21,496 bases of DNA, from positions 1-21,496 of the forward strand of contig CAKQGD010000030.1 of NCBI GenBank assembly GCA_934232845.1, read 5' to 3'. The DNA is from an uncultured Oscillospiraceae bacterium. GTDB lineage: Bacteria; Bacillota; Clostridia; Oscillospirales; Ruminococcaceae. Position numbers and translations under genes: made by a program. This document shows positions 1 through 7,826 of this stretch, piece after piece. The notes beneath the pieces were generated by a model. It searched no databases, was not told where the DNA came from, and worked only from the letters and a program-made list of their open reading frames with translations. Each line of letters starts with the position of its first letter. The stretch's first letter is position 1.

Positions 1-851
1 CCCTCATACAGCTCCTGCGCGACCTTCATCGTGCGGCGCGCCTGAAAGCCCAGCTTGCGCGAAGCATCCTGCTGCAGAGTGGAGGTGGTAAAAGGCGGCG
101 CAGGAGAGCGGCGGCGCATGCTCTTTTTAATACCGGAAACCACATATTCGGCGCCCTCCAGCTCTTTGAGCACCGCCTTTGCTGCCGTCTCGTCCTGCAG
201 GGCTTTCTGTCCGCCGGCAAGAGCCAGACGCGCGTCAAACGGCTTGCGGGAGGATTTTGCCGAAAGCTTCGCGTCGATGGTCCAGTACTCCTCCGGACGG
301 AAGGCGCGTACTTCAGCCTCGCGGTCGACGATCAGACGCACGGCCACCGACTGGACACGCCCGGCCGAAAGGCCGCGGCGGACTTTTTTCCACAGAAAGG
401 GAGAAAGCTTGTAGCCCACGATGCGGTCAAGGATGCGGCGCGCCTGCTGCGCGTCGACAAGGTTCTGGTCGATCGTGCGCGGAGAGGACATTCCGCTCTG
501 CACGCCGGATTTTGTGATTTCATTGAAGGTTACACGATCAACCGCGTCGAGCGGCAGATCCAGCATCTGCGCCAGATGCCAGGAAATCGCCTCTCCCTCG
601 CGGTCCGGGTCGGTTGCGAGATAAATCGCGTCTGCTTTTTTCGCGGCTTTTTTCAGCTGGGAAATCAGCTCCGCCTTGCCGTCAATCTCCTGATACTGCG
701 GCTGAAAGCCATGCTCGACATCGACGCCGAGCTTTGACTTCGGCAGATCGCGCACATGGCCCATCGAGGCGATGACCGAGTAGTCTTTTCCCAGATACTT
801 CTGAATGGTTTTCGCCTTTGCGGGCGACTCGACGATCACTAAATTCGACAT
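1..851 (-). CDS. topA: DNA topoisomerase I, N-terminal part (3' end outside window)
   Basis: Type IA topoisomerase, which relaxes negatively supercoiled DNA through a covalent 5'-phosphotyrosine intermediate. The visible 283 residues begin MSNLVIVESPAKAKTI. They carry the Toprim domain, with the conserved Glu8 and the acidic DPDREGE motif (Asp81, Asp83, Glu85) that binds magnesium. The motif GRVQSVAVRLI follows at the start of the next domain. The catalytic tyrosine and the C-terminal zinc-finger region are beyond the window edge, so integrity cannot be judged. The ATG is chosen because the Toprim motif starts at once; the ribosome site (GAGAAAG) is weak. The gene lies 27 bases after dprA on the same strand. 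dprA-topA is a common pair in Firmicutes, and the two are probably co-transcribed. Confidence 0.96.
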   Translation of the reverse strand, partial: MSNLVIVESPAKAKTIQKYLGKDYSVIASMGHVRDLPKSKLGVDVEHGFQPQYQEIDGKAELISQLKKAAKKADAIYLATDPDREGEAISWHLAQMLDLPLDAVDRVTFNEITKSGVQSGMSSPRTIDQNLVDAQQARRILDRIVGYKLSPFLWKKVRRGLSAGRVQSVAVRLIVDREAEVRAFRPEEYWTIDAKLSAKSSRKPFDARLALAGGQKALQDETAAKAVLKELEGAEYVVSGIKKSMRRRSPAPPFTTSTLQQDASRKLGFQARRTMKVAQELYE

Positions 852-878
852 AAGTCACGTTCACTTTCTCAAATGAAT

Positions 879-2096
879 TTATGGATGAAGAGAACGGTAG
901 CGCCCGCCGGGAAGCGGCTGCGCCAGACCGAAAATCTCAAGCTGTGTCAATACGGAAAGCACCTCGCCCGCGCCGAGGCCCGCGCTTTCGCAGATCTCGT
1001 CCATTCCCGCCCCGCTTCTGCATGCGCGCCAGACGCGCTCCTGCTTTTCGTTGAGAGACGCGGGCGGCTGGTCCGACTCAAAGGCGGGAACGCTTTTGGG
1101 CGCGGGAGACGTTTTTTTCTGTGTGCGCGGCCGATCCGATTTCGCCGCGGGATGTTTTTCCGGCGCGGGATCGGCGCGGGCCGCGATTTCTTCTTCCGGG
1201 CAGAGAAGAGACAGCGGTTCTCCGTAAACCGCCTCATAGCCGCGCAGCAGGGCAAGTCCCGAAAAAACAGGAGATGCCCCTTCCGTCAGCAGCTTATGGC
1301 AGCCCGCCATTTTCGGAGAAAAGATATCCCCGCAGACGGCGTACAGGTCCCGGTTCTGCGCAAGGGCGTGCCCCGCCGTAATCAGCGCGCCCGAACGGCG
1401 CGCCGCCTGTACCACGATCACCGCAAGCGACAAGCCCGAAAGAAGACGGTTGCGGATCTGAAACGTGCCGCGCCGGACCGGTGTGCCCGGTGCAAACTCC
1501 GTCAGAAGAAGGCCCTGCCCGGCGATTCTCTCCCGAAGCTTTTCACGGCCGAAAGGATAATTCACATCCGGCCCGCAGGCCAGAACGGCGATCGTATCTC
1601 CGCCGGCAGAAAGCGCGCTTTCATGGCAGATCAAATCGATTCCGTTCGCGAAGCCGCTGACGACCACGCCGCCTCCAAGGGCCAGTTCGGTGCTTATCTT
1701 ACGCGCGGCACGCTCGCCGTATGCGTCGGGATGACGCGTACCCACAACCGCGGCCGCGTAGGTTTCAAAAAGAAGCTCGGTTTTTCCTTTCGCCCAAAGA
1801 AGGAACGGCGGCGAATAAATTTCACGAAGCCGTGCGGGATACCCGCCGCAGTCCGGCGTGAGGGCCGTCCAGCCGAGAGAGACGGCTTTTTCAAAGAGAC
1901 GCGTTTCTTCGGAAAAATCAGCGGCCATGACCGCTTTTTTCTCCTCCTTTGTCAAAAAATCGTCCCGCGTCAAAAGCTCTCCAGGAAGCTCGATCAGCTT
2001 TTGCGGAGTGCCGAAGCGAAAAAGCGCCTCGTGCGCGCGGCGCGTGCCGCAGCCGAAAAGACGCTGCATCCACAGCCAGAGAATGGCGTCGTTCAT
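879..2096 (-). CDS. dprA: DNA-processing protein DprA (Smf)
   Basis: DprA binds incoming single-stranded DNA and loads RecA during natural transformation. It is also widespread in bacteria not known to be competent. The 405-residue product has an N-terminal helix-hairpin-helix/SAM-like part (LFGCGTRRAHEALFRFG), then a Rossmann-like core. The core carries SGFANGIDLICHESAL, IAVLACGPDVNYP and FQIRNRLLSGLS followed by SGALITAGHAL. A proline/lysine-rich linker leads to a C-terminal winged-helix domain (MDEICESAGLGAGEVLSVL). The start at 2096 is preferred over an ATG 36 bases upstream. It forms an ATGA overlap with the stop of the upstream methyltransferase gene and has AGAGGG at a good distance. 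Translation of the two genes is therefore probably coupled. Confidence 0.95.
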   Translation of the reverse strand: MNDAILWLWMQRLFGCGTRRAHEALFRFGTPQKLIELPGELLTRDDFLTKEEKKAVMAADFSEETRLFEKAVSLGWTALTPDCGGYPARLREIYSPPFLLWAKGKTELLFETYAAAVVGTRHPDAYGERAARKISTELALGGGVVVSGFANGIDLICHESALSAGGDTIAVLACGPDVNYPFGREKLRERIAGQGLLLTEFAPGTPVRRGTFQIRNRLLSGLSLAVIVVQAARRSGALITAGHALAQNRDLYAVCGDIFSPKMAGCHKLLTEGASPVFSGLALLRGYEAVYGEPLSLLCPEEEIAARADPAPEKHPAAKSDRPRTQKKTSPAPKSVPAFESDQPPASLNEKQERVWRACRSGAGMDEICESAGLGAGEVLSVLTQLEIFGLAQPLPGGRYRSLHP

Positions 2097-2884
2097 ACGC
2101 GCAGCCCTCTTTTTGCCCGGTATAGTTCCCATGCGAAGACGGATGCCGCGGCAGCCGCGTTGAGCGACTCACAGCCGGGTTCCATGGGCAGAATCACACG
2201 CCCGCTGCACCGTTCGATGACCTCGCCGGAAAGACCCGCGCCCTCGTTTCCGACAGCCACGGCAGCTCCCCGCAGGGAAATTTTCTCCACCGGCAGACTG
2301 TCATCTTCCAGAGCGGCGGCAAGCACCGGCACGCCGCGCAGGCGAAGCGCTTCGACGGCACAGACGGCGCTTGGCATCCGCCAAGCGTGCCGCACGCCCA
2401 TCGCGGCGCGAAGCACCTTGGGCGAGTCGGGCGCGGGACAGTCCGCCGTCATCACGACGGGCAGCCCAAACGCCGCCGCCGTACGCAGAATCGTGCCGAC
2501 ATTGCCGGGATCCTGCAGAGAACAAAGCAAAAGGCAGCCGGCGGAGAGATCCTCCGGCAGGCCGTCCGTCAGAAGAGAGCCCTCGCACACCGCAAACACT
2601 CCCTGGGGATGCTCAGTATCTCCGATGCGGCGGGAAAGCGTCTCGTCAATCTCAAAAAGCTCATCCGCCGCCAGAGAAAGCATCGAAAACCGTTCTCCGA
2701 GGCGGGCGATTCCCTGACGGGTCACATAGACCTCGCGCACCGGCACGCCGTTTTCCACGGCGTCACGGACAAGGCGGACCCCCTCAAGCACAAAGAGGCC
2801 GTTCTCGCGGCGTTCGCGTCCCGAGGCGTACAGTCTCGACAAGCGGCGAAGTCTTGTATTCTCTTTTGACGTAATTTTCAGCAT
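2093..2884 (-). CDS. SpoU/TrmH-family 23S rRNA 2'-O-ribose methyltransferase
   Basis: A 263-residue SPOUT-class RNA methyltransferase that uses S-adenosylmethionine. An N-terminal substrate-binding domain contains KITSKENTRLRRL and FVLEGVRLVRDA. The trefoil-knot catalytic domain shows the three SpoU motifs: DPGNVGTILRTAAAFG (motif 1, with the conserved Asn and Arg), VAVGNEGAGLS (motif 2) and ILPMEPGCESLNAAAAA (motif 3). The exact target nucleotide cannot be read from sequence; RlmB/TsnR/YsgA-like rRNA methylation is the usual assignment. The ATG at 2884 has AGGA upstream. An earlier in-frame start would place the N-terminus inside the hairpin that follows rplT. It sits between the translation operon and dprA, which suits an rRNA-modification role. 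Confidence 0.9.
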   Translation of the reverse strand: MLKITSKENTRLRRLSRLYASGRERRENGLFVLEGVRLVRDAVENGVPVREVYVTRQGIARLGERFSMLSLAADELFEIDETLSRRIGDTEHPQGVFAVCEGSLLTDGLPEDLSAGCLLLCSLQDPGNVGTILRTAAAFGLPVVMTADCPAPDSPKVLRAAMGVRHAWRMPSAVCAVEALRLRGVPVLAAALEDDSLPVEKISLRGAAVAVGNEGAGLSGEVIERCSGRVILPMEPGCESLNAAAAASVFAWELYRAKRGLRV

Positions 2885-2908
2885 ATTTTTCCTGCCGTCA
2901 GTTAGCAC

Positions 2909-2947
2909 AAATGTCCGAACCGTCAAAGAACGGTCCGGACATTTTTG
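2909..2947 (-). terminator. Hairpin downstream of rplT, possible terminator
   Basis: A 15-bp stem (arms 2909-2923 and 2930-2944) encloses a 6-base loop. One position is A/C on the plus strand and G/U on the minus strand, so the minus-strand RNA pairs completely. It lies between rplT and the methyltransferase. The best T-run (TTTTTGTTT) is on the plus strand, while the minus-strand product is followed only by UGUGC. It may be a weak or bidirectional terminator or an mRNA-processing stem. Confidence 0.55.
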
Positions 2948-2952
2948 TTTGA

Positions 2953-3306
2953 TTACAGCGCCGCTTTCGCCTTTTCAACCAGTTCGGAGAAGGCCTTGGG
3001 ATCAGCAATCGCGATCTCGGACAGCATCTTGCGGTTGAGGTCGACGCCGGCCTTCTTCAGGCCGTTCATAAAGGTAGAGTAATTCATGCCGTTCGCGCGG
3101 CAGCCTGCGGAAATACGGGTAATCCACAGCTGACGGAAGTCTCTCTTCTTCTGCTTTCTGCCGATATACGCGTACTGGCCGGATTTCATAACCGCTTCCT
3201 TCGCGGTACGGAACAGTCTGCTCTTGCCGCCGAAGTAGCCCTTCGCAAGCTTGAGTACTTTCTTTCTTCGCTTTCTGGTCATCATAGCGCCCTTCACACG
3301 AGCCAT
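2953..3306 (-). CDS. rplT: 50S ribosomal protein L20
   Basis: Ribosomal protein L20 binds 23S rRNA early in large-subunit assembly. In Firmicutes it also represses its own operon by binding the leader mRNA. The 117 residues match the usual family length. They start MARVKGAMMTRKRRKKVLKL, with the basic, long N-terminal helix, and continue with GYFGGKSRLFRTAKEAV and LWITRISAGCRANGMNYS. A GGAGG site precedes the ATG. It is the third gene of infC-rpmI-rplT, 38 bases after rpmI. Complete, with nothing unusual in the coding sequence. Confidence 0.98.
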   Translation of the reverse strand: MARVKGAMMTRKRRKKVLKLAKGYFGGKSRLFRTAKEAVMKSGQYAYIGRKQKKRDFRQLWITRISAGCRANGMNYSTFMNGLKKAGVDLNRKMLSEIAIADPKAFSELVEKAKAAL

Positions 3307-3344
3307 ATCTTATACCTCCGTCGGTGTTGTTTTCTTTTTTTATT

Positions 3345-3542
3345 TTACTTGTAGGGGATCATCAGGCGAATTGCCTTGACATTCGTCTTGTCTGCCATGG
3401 TGTTCTGACGCAGACGACGGCCGCGCTTGGTGTCCTTCTTGGTCAGGATGTGGCTCTTGAACGCGTGTGCGCGCTTGATCTTGCCGTTTTTGGTGACGGA
3501 AAAGCGCTTCTTCGCGCCGGAATGAGTCTTGAGTTTCGGCAT
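3345..3542 (-). CDS. rpmI: 50S ribosomal protein L35
   Basis: L35 is a small, very basic large-subunit protein. The 65 residues begin MPKLKTHSGAKKRFSVTKNG and include RAHAFKSHILTKKDTKRGRR, both typical of the family, and the length is standard. An upstream in-frame ATG would add 17 atypical residues. The start at 3542 is chosen because it has GGGAGGA at the right distance and matches the family N-terminus. It is placed 22 bases after infC and 38 bases before rplT. Confidence 0.98.
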   Translation of the reverse strand: MPKLKTHSGAKKRFSVTKNGKIKRAHAFKSHILTKKDTKRGRRLRQNTMADKTNVKAIRLMIPYK

Positions 3543-3564
3543 TTTTATTTCCTCCCAGATCGTT

Positions 3565-4086
3565 TTACTTTGCGGGTTGCTTGGCGGCGACAAACATCAG
3601 CATATGCCGTCCTTCCAGCTTCGGCGGTTTTTCGACAGCGCCGAACTCGGCGATCATATCGGCAAAACGCTTCATGACCTCGTGACCAAGTTCGGGATGC
3701 GCCATCTCGCGTCCGCGGAAACGAATGGACACCTTCAGCTTATTGCCTTCCTGGAGAAATTTGGTCGCCTGCTTGACCTTTGTATTGAGGTCGCCGACAT
3801 CGATATTGAGAGACAGACGAATCTCCTTGATCTCGACAATACGCTGGTTCTTTCTGGCTTCCTTTTCTCTTTTGGCCTGCTCAAAGCGGTATTTGCCGTA
3901 ATCCATGATACGGCAGACCGGCGGCGCAGCCTGCGGGGCAATCTTGACCAGATCGAGATTCTTTTCAATCGCGATCGCCAAAGCGTCTCTCGTGCTCATG
4001 ATGCCGAGCTGTGAACCGTCGGCGCCGATAACACGGATCTCTTTGTCCCGGATGTCCTCGTTGATGAGAAGTTCCTTCACGCTAAT
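3565..4086 (-). CDS. infC: Translation initiation factor IF-3, probable AUU start
   Basis: IF-3 binds the 30S subunit, blocks premature 50S joining and checks the start codon-anticodon pair. The product is 173 residues, as in Bacillus. The N-domain has LLINEDIRDKEIRVIG and CRIMDYGKYRFEQ. A basic linker leads to a C-domain with RFRGREMAHPELG. No ATG fits the start. The sequence GGAGG (4099-4095) is followed by 8 bases and then ATT at 4086, giving (M)SVKELLINE, which aligns with the Bacillus IF-3 N-terminus (MSKDFIINE). A GTG at 4095 lies inside the ribosome site itself and is unlikely. AUU starts on infC are known in E. coli and other bacteria and allow IF-3 to limit its own translation. A promoter and attenuator lie upstream. 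Confidence 0.93.
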   Translation of the reverse strand: MSVKELLINEDIRDKEIRVIGADGSQLGIMSTRDALAIAIEKNLDLVKIAPQAAPPVCRIMDYGKYRFEQAKREKEARKNQRIVEIKEIRLSLNIDVGDLNTKVKQATKFLQEGNKLKVSIRFRGREMAHPELGHEVMKRFADMIAEFGAVEKPPKLEGRHMLMFVAAKQPAK

Positions 4087-4257
4087 GTTTGACACCTCCG
4101 TTTTTCGATAAAAAAAATTCGGGCGCGGATAAATTCGTTCCGCGCCCGTTCAAAGCAAAATCAAACACACGGCAAGCCGCCGTGCAGTCTTTTTCTGGAT
4201 TGACCGTTTGTGCCGTGAGCACAGCGGTGAGAACGAGGAACGTTCCGCTTTGTTTTC
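4087..4257 (-). ncRNA. Structured leader of infC-rpmI-rplT (L20/IF-3 leader-like attenuator)
   Basis: The transcript from the promoter at 4264-4292 would have about 170 untranslated bases before infC. It contains several hairpins: arms at 4231-4235/4241-4245, GTGC/GCAC within 4210-4222, CACGGC/GCCGTG at 4168-4184, and a strong terminator at 4110-4148 just before the ribosome site. In Bacillus subtilis this operon is controlled by L20-dependent transcription attenuation in the leader. The same arrangement is inferred here from position and architecture. I could not test it against the Rfam L20 leader model. Confidence 0.65.
4110..4148 (-). terminator. Attenuator terminator in the infC leader
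   Basis: A perfect 10-bp GC-rich stem (CGGGCGCGGA paired with TCCGCGCCCG, 9-base loop) is followed on the minus strand by AA and eight Ts. It lies between the operon promoter and infC rather than after a gene. It must therefore act as a regulated (attenuator) terminator. Confidence 0.85.
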
Positions 4258-4263
4258 CAAGAT

Positions 4264-4292
4264 ATTGTAGCAGGAAACACCCGCCTTGTCAA
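4264..4292 (-). promoter_or_regulatory. Sigma-A promoter of infC-rpmI-rplT
   Basis: On the minus strand, TTGACA (4292-4287) is separated by exactly 17 bases from TACAAT (4269-4264). This is almost perfect consensus, and transcription would start near 4257. It lies just after the end of addA, so the translation operon has its own strong promoter. Confidence 0.88.
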
Positions 4293-4334
4293 CGGTCTTT
4301 TTTGATTTTTACGAGAAAACGGAGTTAGCGTTTC

Positions 4335-7300
4335 TCATTCGTCCAAATCGACCCATACGGCGCAGTCGAGCGCGAACGACCAAAGCGCAGCCGCATGCAC
4401 AGGCACGCCGAGCGCCGCGCCGAGCATGCCGCGGTACAGCAAAAGCTGCGTACGGTAGCGCCGCGCGAGCTCCTGCGGTTCTTTTACACGGTCTGTTTTG
4501 TAATCGATCAGCAGCGCGCCTTGCCGTTCAAGCACAATACAGTCCGCGACGCCCTGCAGCATGGTCGCCTCGCCGTCCGGCAGTACATACTGCGCCGCAA
4601 GAGCGCTTGCCGACGCCGGCGCCATAAAGCGAAATTCCCGCAGAACACGTTCTGCCGAGAAAATTCTCTGTGCCAGCTCACCCCCGAAAAACGCCCAGAT
4701 CCTGTCTAAATCAACTGCATCGGCCTGCGCTCCGGTCAGAACGCCGTTCTGCCGCAGACGGAAAAGCTCTCTCTGCGGGTTGCGCGCCGCGGCTTCGAAA
4801 TTGCAGTACTGCAGAAACGCATGCACCGCCGTGCCGCGTGCCGCGCCGGTGAGACCGCCTTTTTCCAAAAAAAAGGGCTTCCCCGTAAAAAAGCGTTCCT
4901 CTCCCCCGTGGGAGAGCGCGGAAACCGCAAGCTTCGCGGGAAGTTTCGACGCCGCCTCGTGAGGATTTGAAAAAGTAATCTGCGCGCGCAGACGCAGGAG
5001 AAGCGCCTCGTCCGCCTCAGGAGACGGCTCCTCCGCTTTCGAAACGACCGGCGCGGGAGCAAAAGTTTCGCCCGCAAAAACGGACAAACCTTCCTGCGCT
5101 TGTCCCGTTCGGGCAAGCAAGCCCAGATCATGCGTAAGAGACAGAGCGGCAAGCAGCCAGTCGAGGAAGCTTCTTCCCGCGCGTACCTGTGCGGGAAGAA
5201 GGGCGTTCTGCCCTGCCGTTTCCTGCGCGGCGAGCACAAGACGCGCGGCAGGGTTCTTTACCGCGCCGGTCAGATAGAGCCGCTCCTTCGCGCGGGTCAT
5301 GGCGACATAGAGAACGCGAAGCTCCTCGGAGAGAAGGCCCCGCTCGCTCTCGGCGCGCACCGCCGCGAGCGGCACGGTGACGAACTGACGTTTGGAAGCA
5401 GCGTCGCGCCGCACCGCGGCGAATCCCAGTTCCGAATGAAGAATCGTCGGCTCAATCAGATCGCTGCGGTAAAAGCTGTGTGTGCGCGCACAGTCGCAGA
5501 CAAACACGATCGGCCATTCCAAGCCCTTGGATTTATGTATGCTCGTAATCGTCACGGCGTTCTGTCCCTCGCCGACGGCGGAGGGGGCAAGATCTTTGCC
5601 GCGTTCGCGCAGGCGGTCGATGCGATGCAGAAATCCCTCCAGCGTGGGCACTCCGCCGCCGCACGGCTCGGCCGCGTACTGCATCAGCAGCATCAGGTTT
5701 GCTTCCCGGCCCGCACCGTTTTTCATCGAACGGCACAGCACGTCAAAGCTTGTTTTTTTCAGAAGCGCGCCGATCAGCTCCGCAGGCGGCGTACAGAGTG
5801 CAAGGCGGCGAAGTTCTTCGAGCGTTTGCACAAAATCCGCCGCGTGCGCGTCCTCCCGCGCAGCGGCGAGGACGGCGTTCCACAGGCGCCCCGCCGGCGT
5901 TTTCACGCGGGCCGCCGCCAGCTCATCATCGGTAAAGCCGAACATCGGAGAAGTCATTGCGCCGAGAAGTTCCACATCGCGCAGCGGGTTCGATGCGGCA
6001 TGCAGCACATGCAGCACCGCCGTAATCTCCGGCGTATCGAGAAAACCGCTTTCCAGCGAAACGGCAGCTTCGATTCCGGCGCGTTCCAGCGCCCGGCGGT
6101 AGTGCTGCGCCCGGCTCGACGGCGACCGCAGAAGAATCGCAATGTCGCGCGGCTCAACCGGCCGCGTTCCCATGCCGTCGGAAATCCTCCCCTCCCGGAG
6201 AAGGCGCGCGATTTCTCCCGCCGTCCATACCGGTTCGGCAGGGCTTTCGCCGTTTTCATCCGCGACGTCCTCATCCTCTATCAAGCGGAGGCTCACACCC
6301 TTTTCGCTTTCTGCGGAAAAGGTTCCCAGCGCGGTCAGGCTCTGTTTTTCATCATAGACAAGCTCGCCGATTTCCTCACTCATCAAACGGGAAAACACCT
6401 CGTTGACAACGCCGGTGACGGCGGGCGCGGTACGAAAGCTGCCGTTTAACCGCAGCACCGCCGGAAAATGCACCCCGTCGTACTCGCGGCAGGCGGCCGC
6501 CCGCTCTAAAAACAGCTTGGGCTGTGCCATGCGAAAGCGGTAGATGCTCTGCTTGACGTCGCCGACGCAGAAAAAGTCGTCCTCTTTCGCAAGAGCGGTC
6601 AGAATGGCGCTCTGCACCTCGTTGACATCCTGATACTCGTCGACCATCACTTCGTCGAAGCGCGCGGCATATTCCCTCGCCAGAGGAGTCTTTTCCCCGT
6701 CCGCTCCGACCAGCAGAGAGCAGGCCAGCTGTTCAAGATCGGTAAAATCGAGCACACCGCGGCCTGTCTTTTCCTCCTGCAGGCGCTCGTCGGTCCGCAC
6801 AGCCAGAGAGAACAGGCATTCGATCATCGGCAGAAGCTGCTTCGCATCCTCGGCAAATTCCGCGCCGCTTGCGCAGAAAATCTTTTCCGGCAGCGTCTGC
6901 GTCAAAATTTTCTTGATTTCCGCCCGTATCGCCTTAAGGGCCTCGCGGCGGACCGGATCGGCCTTTCTCACCGCGCCGAGGCGCTGCGGTTTGTATCGCG
7001 TCAGTGCCTCGCGGCAGCCGTCCCAATCGCGGCTTTCAGCGCAGGCGGAAATTTTTTCTGCCGCGGCGAGGTCCGTGCGAAACGCCTCTTCATACCCGGC
7101 CAGCGCATCGTCCGACGCAATTTCGAAAAGCGCGTTTCGAAGGCGCTGCGCCGCAAACTCGGCAAGCTTTTGTCCGTATTCAAACAGAATATCCGCCCAG
7201 ACGCTCTCCTCCGGAGAGGAAAAGTCACGGTAGAGGAAAAGCTTTTTATCAAGCCACTCCCGGTAAAACGGATGCGAGCGCGCAAACGAGAGCACGCGCA

Positions 7301-7826
7301 GAATCGCATCGGAAAGTCCCTTGTCGCTGCGGCTCGACGACAGCAGCTCCGCCAGCGAGAGAAAAGCGGGCTCTGCGGTGCGGTAGGCTTCCTCCAGCAC
7401 GGAGGAAACCGCCTCCTCCCTCAGAGCGTCCAGCTCATTTTCATCTCCGATGCGAAACGACGCAGGCAGACCCGCCAGCTGAAAATTCTGCTGCAGGAAC
7501 TGCGAACAGAGTGAATGAATTGTACCGATGCAGGCACGGTCAAGCAGCGTGCGCTGGCGGCGCACCCGTGCATCCCCGGGATGCAGCGCCGCATAGTCCG
7601 AGAGCTTTTTGACGATACGTTCCTTCATCTCGGCGGCGGCCGCGCGGGTAAAGGTCACAATGAGCAAACGATCCGCGGAAACAGGCGCATCGGGATCAAG
7701 CATCCGCGAGACGGCGCGCTCGGTCAGCACCGCGGTCTTGCCGCTGCCCGCCGCGGCGGACAGCAGCAGGGAGCCGCCGCGCGCGTCGATGGCGGCTTGC
7801 TGCTCAGGCGTCGGTGAAAATGCCAT
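4335..7826 (-). CDS. addA: ATP-dependent helicase/nuclease subunit A
   Basis: AddA is the UvrD-type 3'-5' helicase and nuclease subunit of AddAB, the RecBCD counterpart. AddAB resects double-strand breaks to a Chi-like site and feeds RecA. The 1163 residues have the Q motif (PTPEQQAAI), Walker A AAAGSGKT (Lys30), Walker B with DEYQD (Asp396-Glu397), KQSIYRFRMAQP, ITSIHKSKGLEWP and VAMTRAKERLYL. The C-terminal RecB-type nuclease domain has GVADC (Asp1095) and IDYKTD (Asp1108, Lys1110), so both nuclease and helicase sites look intact. The start at 7826 is chosen for GGAGGAG upstream and the family N-terminus; a longer frame upstream would run into addB. It overlaps the end of addB by 23 bases, which suggests translational coupling. 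Confidence 0.97.
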   Translation of the reverse strand: MAFSPTPEQQAAIDARGGSLLLSAAAGSGKTAVLTERAVSRMLDPDAPVSADRLLIVTFTRAAAAEMKERIVKKLSDYAALHPGDARVRRQRTLLDRACIGTIHSLCSQFLQQNFQLAGLPASFRIGDENELDALREEAVSSVLEEAYRTAEPAFLSLAELLSSSRSDKGLSDAILRVLSFARSHPFYREWLDKKLFLYRDFSSPEESVWADILFEYGQKLAEFAAQRLRNALFEIASDDALAGYEEAFRTDLAAAEKISACAESRDWDGCREALTRYKPQRLGAVRKADPVRREALKAIRAEIKKILTQTLPEKIFCASGAEFAEDAKQLLPMIECLFSLAVRTDERLQEEKTGRGVLDFTDLEQLACSLLVGADGEKTPLAREYAARFDEVMVDEYQDVNEVQSAILTALAKEDDFFCVGDVKQSIYRFRMAQPKLFLERAAACREYDGVHFPAVLRLNGSFRTAPAVTGVVNEVFSRLMSEEIGELVYDEKQSLTALGTFSAESEKGVSLRLIEDEDVADENGESPAEPVWTAGEIARLLREGRISDGMGTRPVEPRDIAILLRSPSSRAQHYRRALERAGIEAAVSLESGFLDTPEITAVLHVLHAASNPLRDVELLGAMTSPMFGFTDDELAAARVKTPAGRLWNAVLAAAREDAHAADFVQTLEELRRLALCTPPAELIGALLKKTSFDVLCRSMKNGAGREANLMLLMQYAAEPCGGGVPTLEGFLHRIDRLRERGKDLAPSAVGEGQNAVTITSIHKSKGLEWPIVFVCDCARTHSFYRSDLIEPTILHSELGFAAVRRDAASKRQFVTVPLAAVRAESERGLLSEELRVLYVAMTRAKERLYLTGAVKNPAARLVLAAQETAGQNALLPAQVRAGRSFLDWLLAALSLTHDLGLLARTGQAQEGLSVFAGETFAPAPVVSKAEEPSPEADEALLLRLRAQITFSNPHEAASKLPAKLAVSALSHGGEERFFTGKPFFLEKGGLTGAARGTAVHAFLQYCNFEAAARNPQRELFRLRQNGVLTGAQADAVDLDRIWAFFGGELAQRIFSAERVLREFRFMAPASASALAAQYVLPDGEATMLQGVADCIVLERQGALLIDYKTDRVKEPQELARRYRTQLLLYRGMLGAALGVPVHAAALWSFALDCAVWVDLDE

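Noticed and set aside
844..850. TTCGACA (0A box core) at the topA start
   Set aside because: It is simply the ATG TCG AAT coding start of topA. A single heptamer is expected by chance in a window of this size.
873..2717. 614-codon open frame on the plus strand
   Set aside because: It runs antisense to dprA and the methyltransferase gene, is arginine-rich with low-complexity composition and has no ribosome site or family motif. Such shadow frames are expected in GC-rich DNA.
4093..4095. GTG as infC start
   Set aside because: Its first base is the last G of the GGAGG ribosome site, so spacing is impossible for that site. ATT nine bases later fits better.
5100..6449. 449-codon open frame on the plus strand
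   Set aside because: Antisense shadow of addA, whose helicase motifs are all intact on the other strand.
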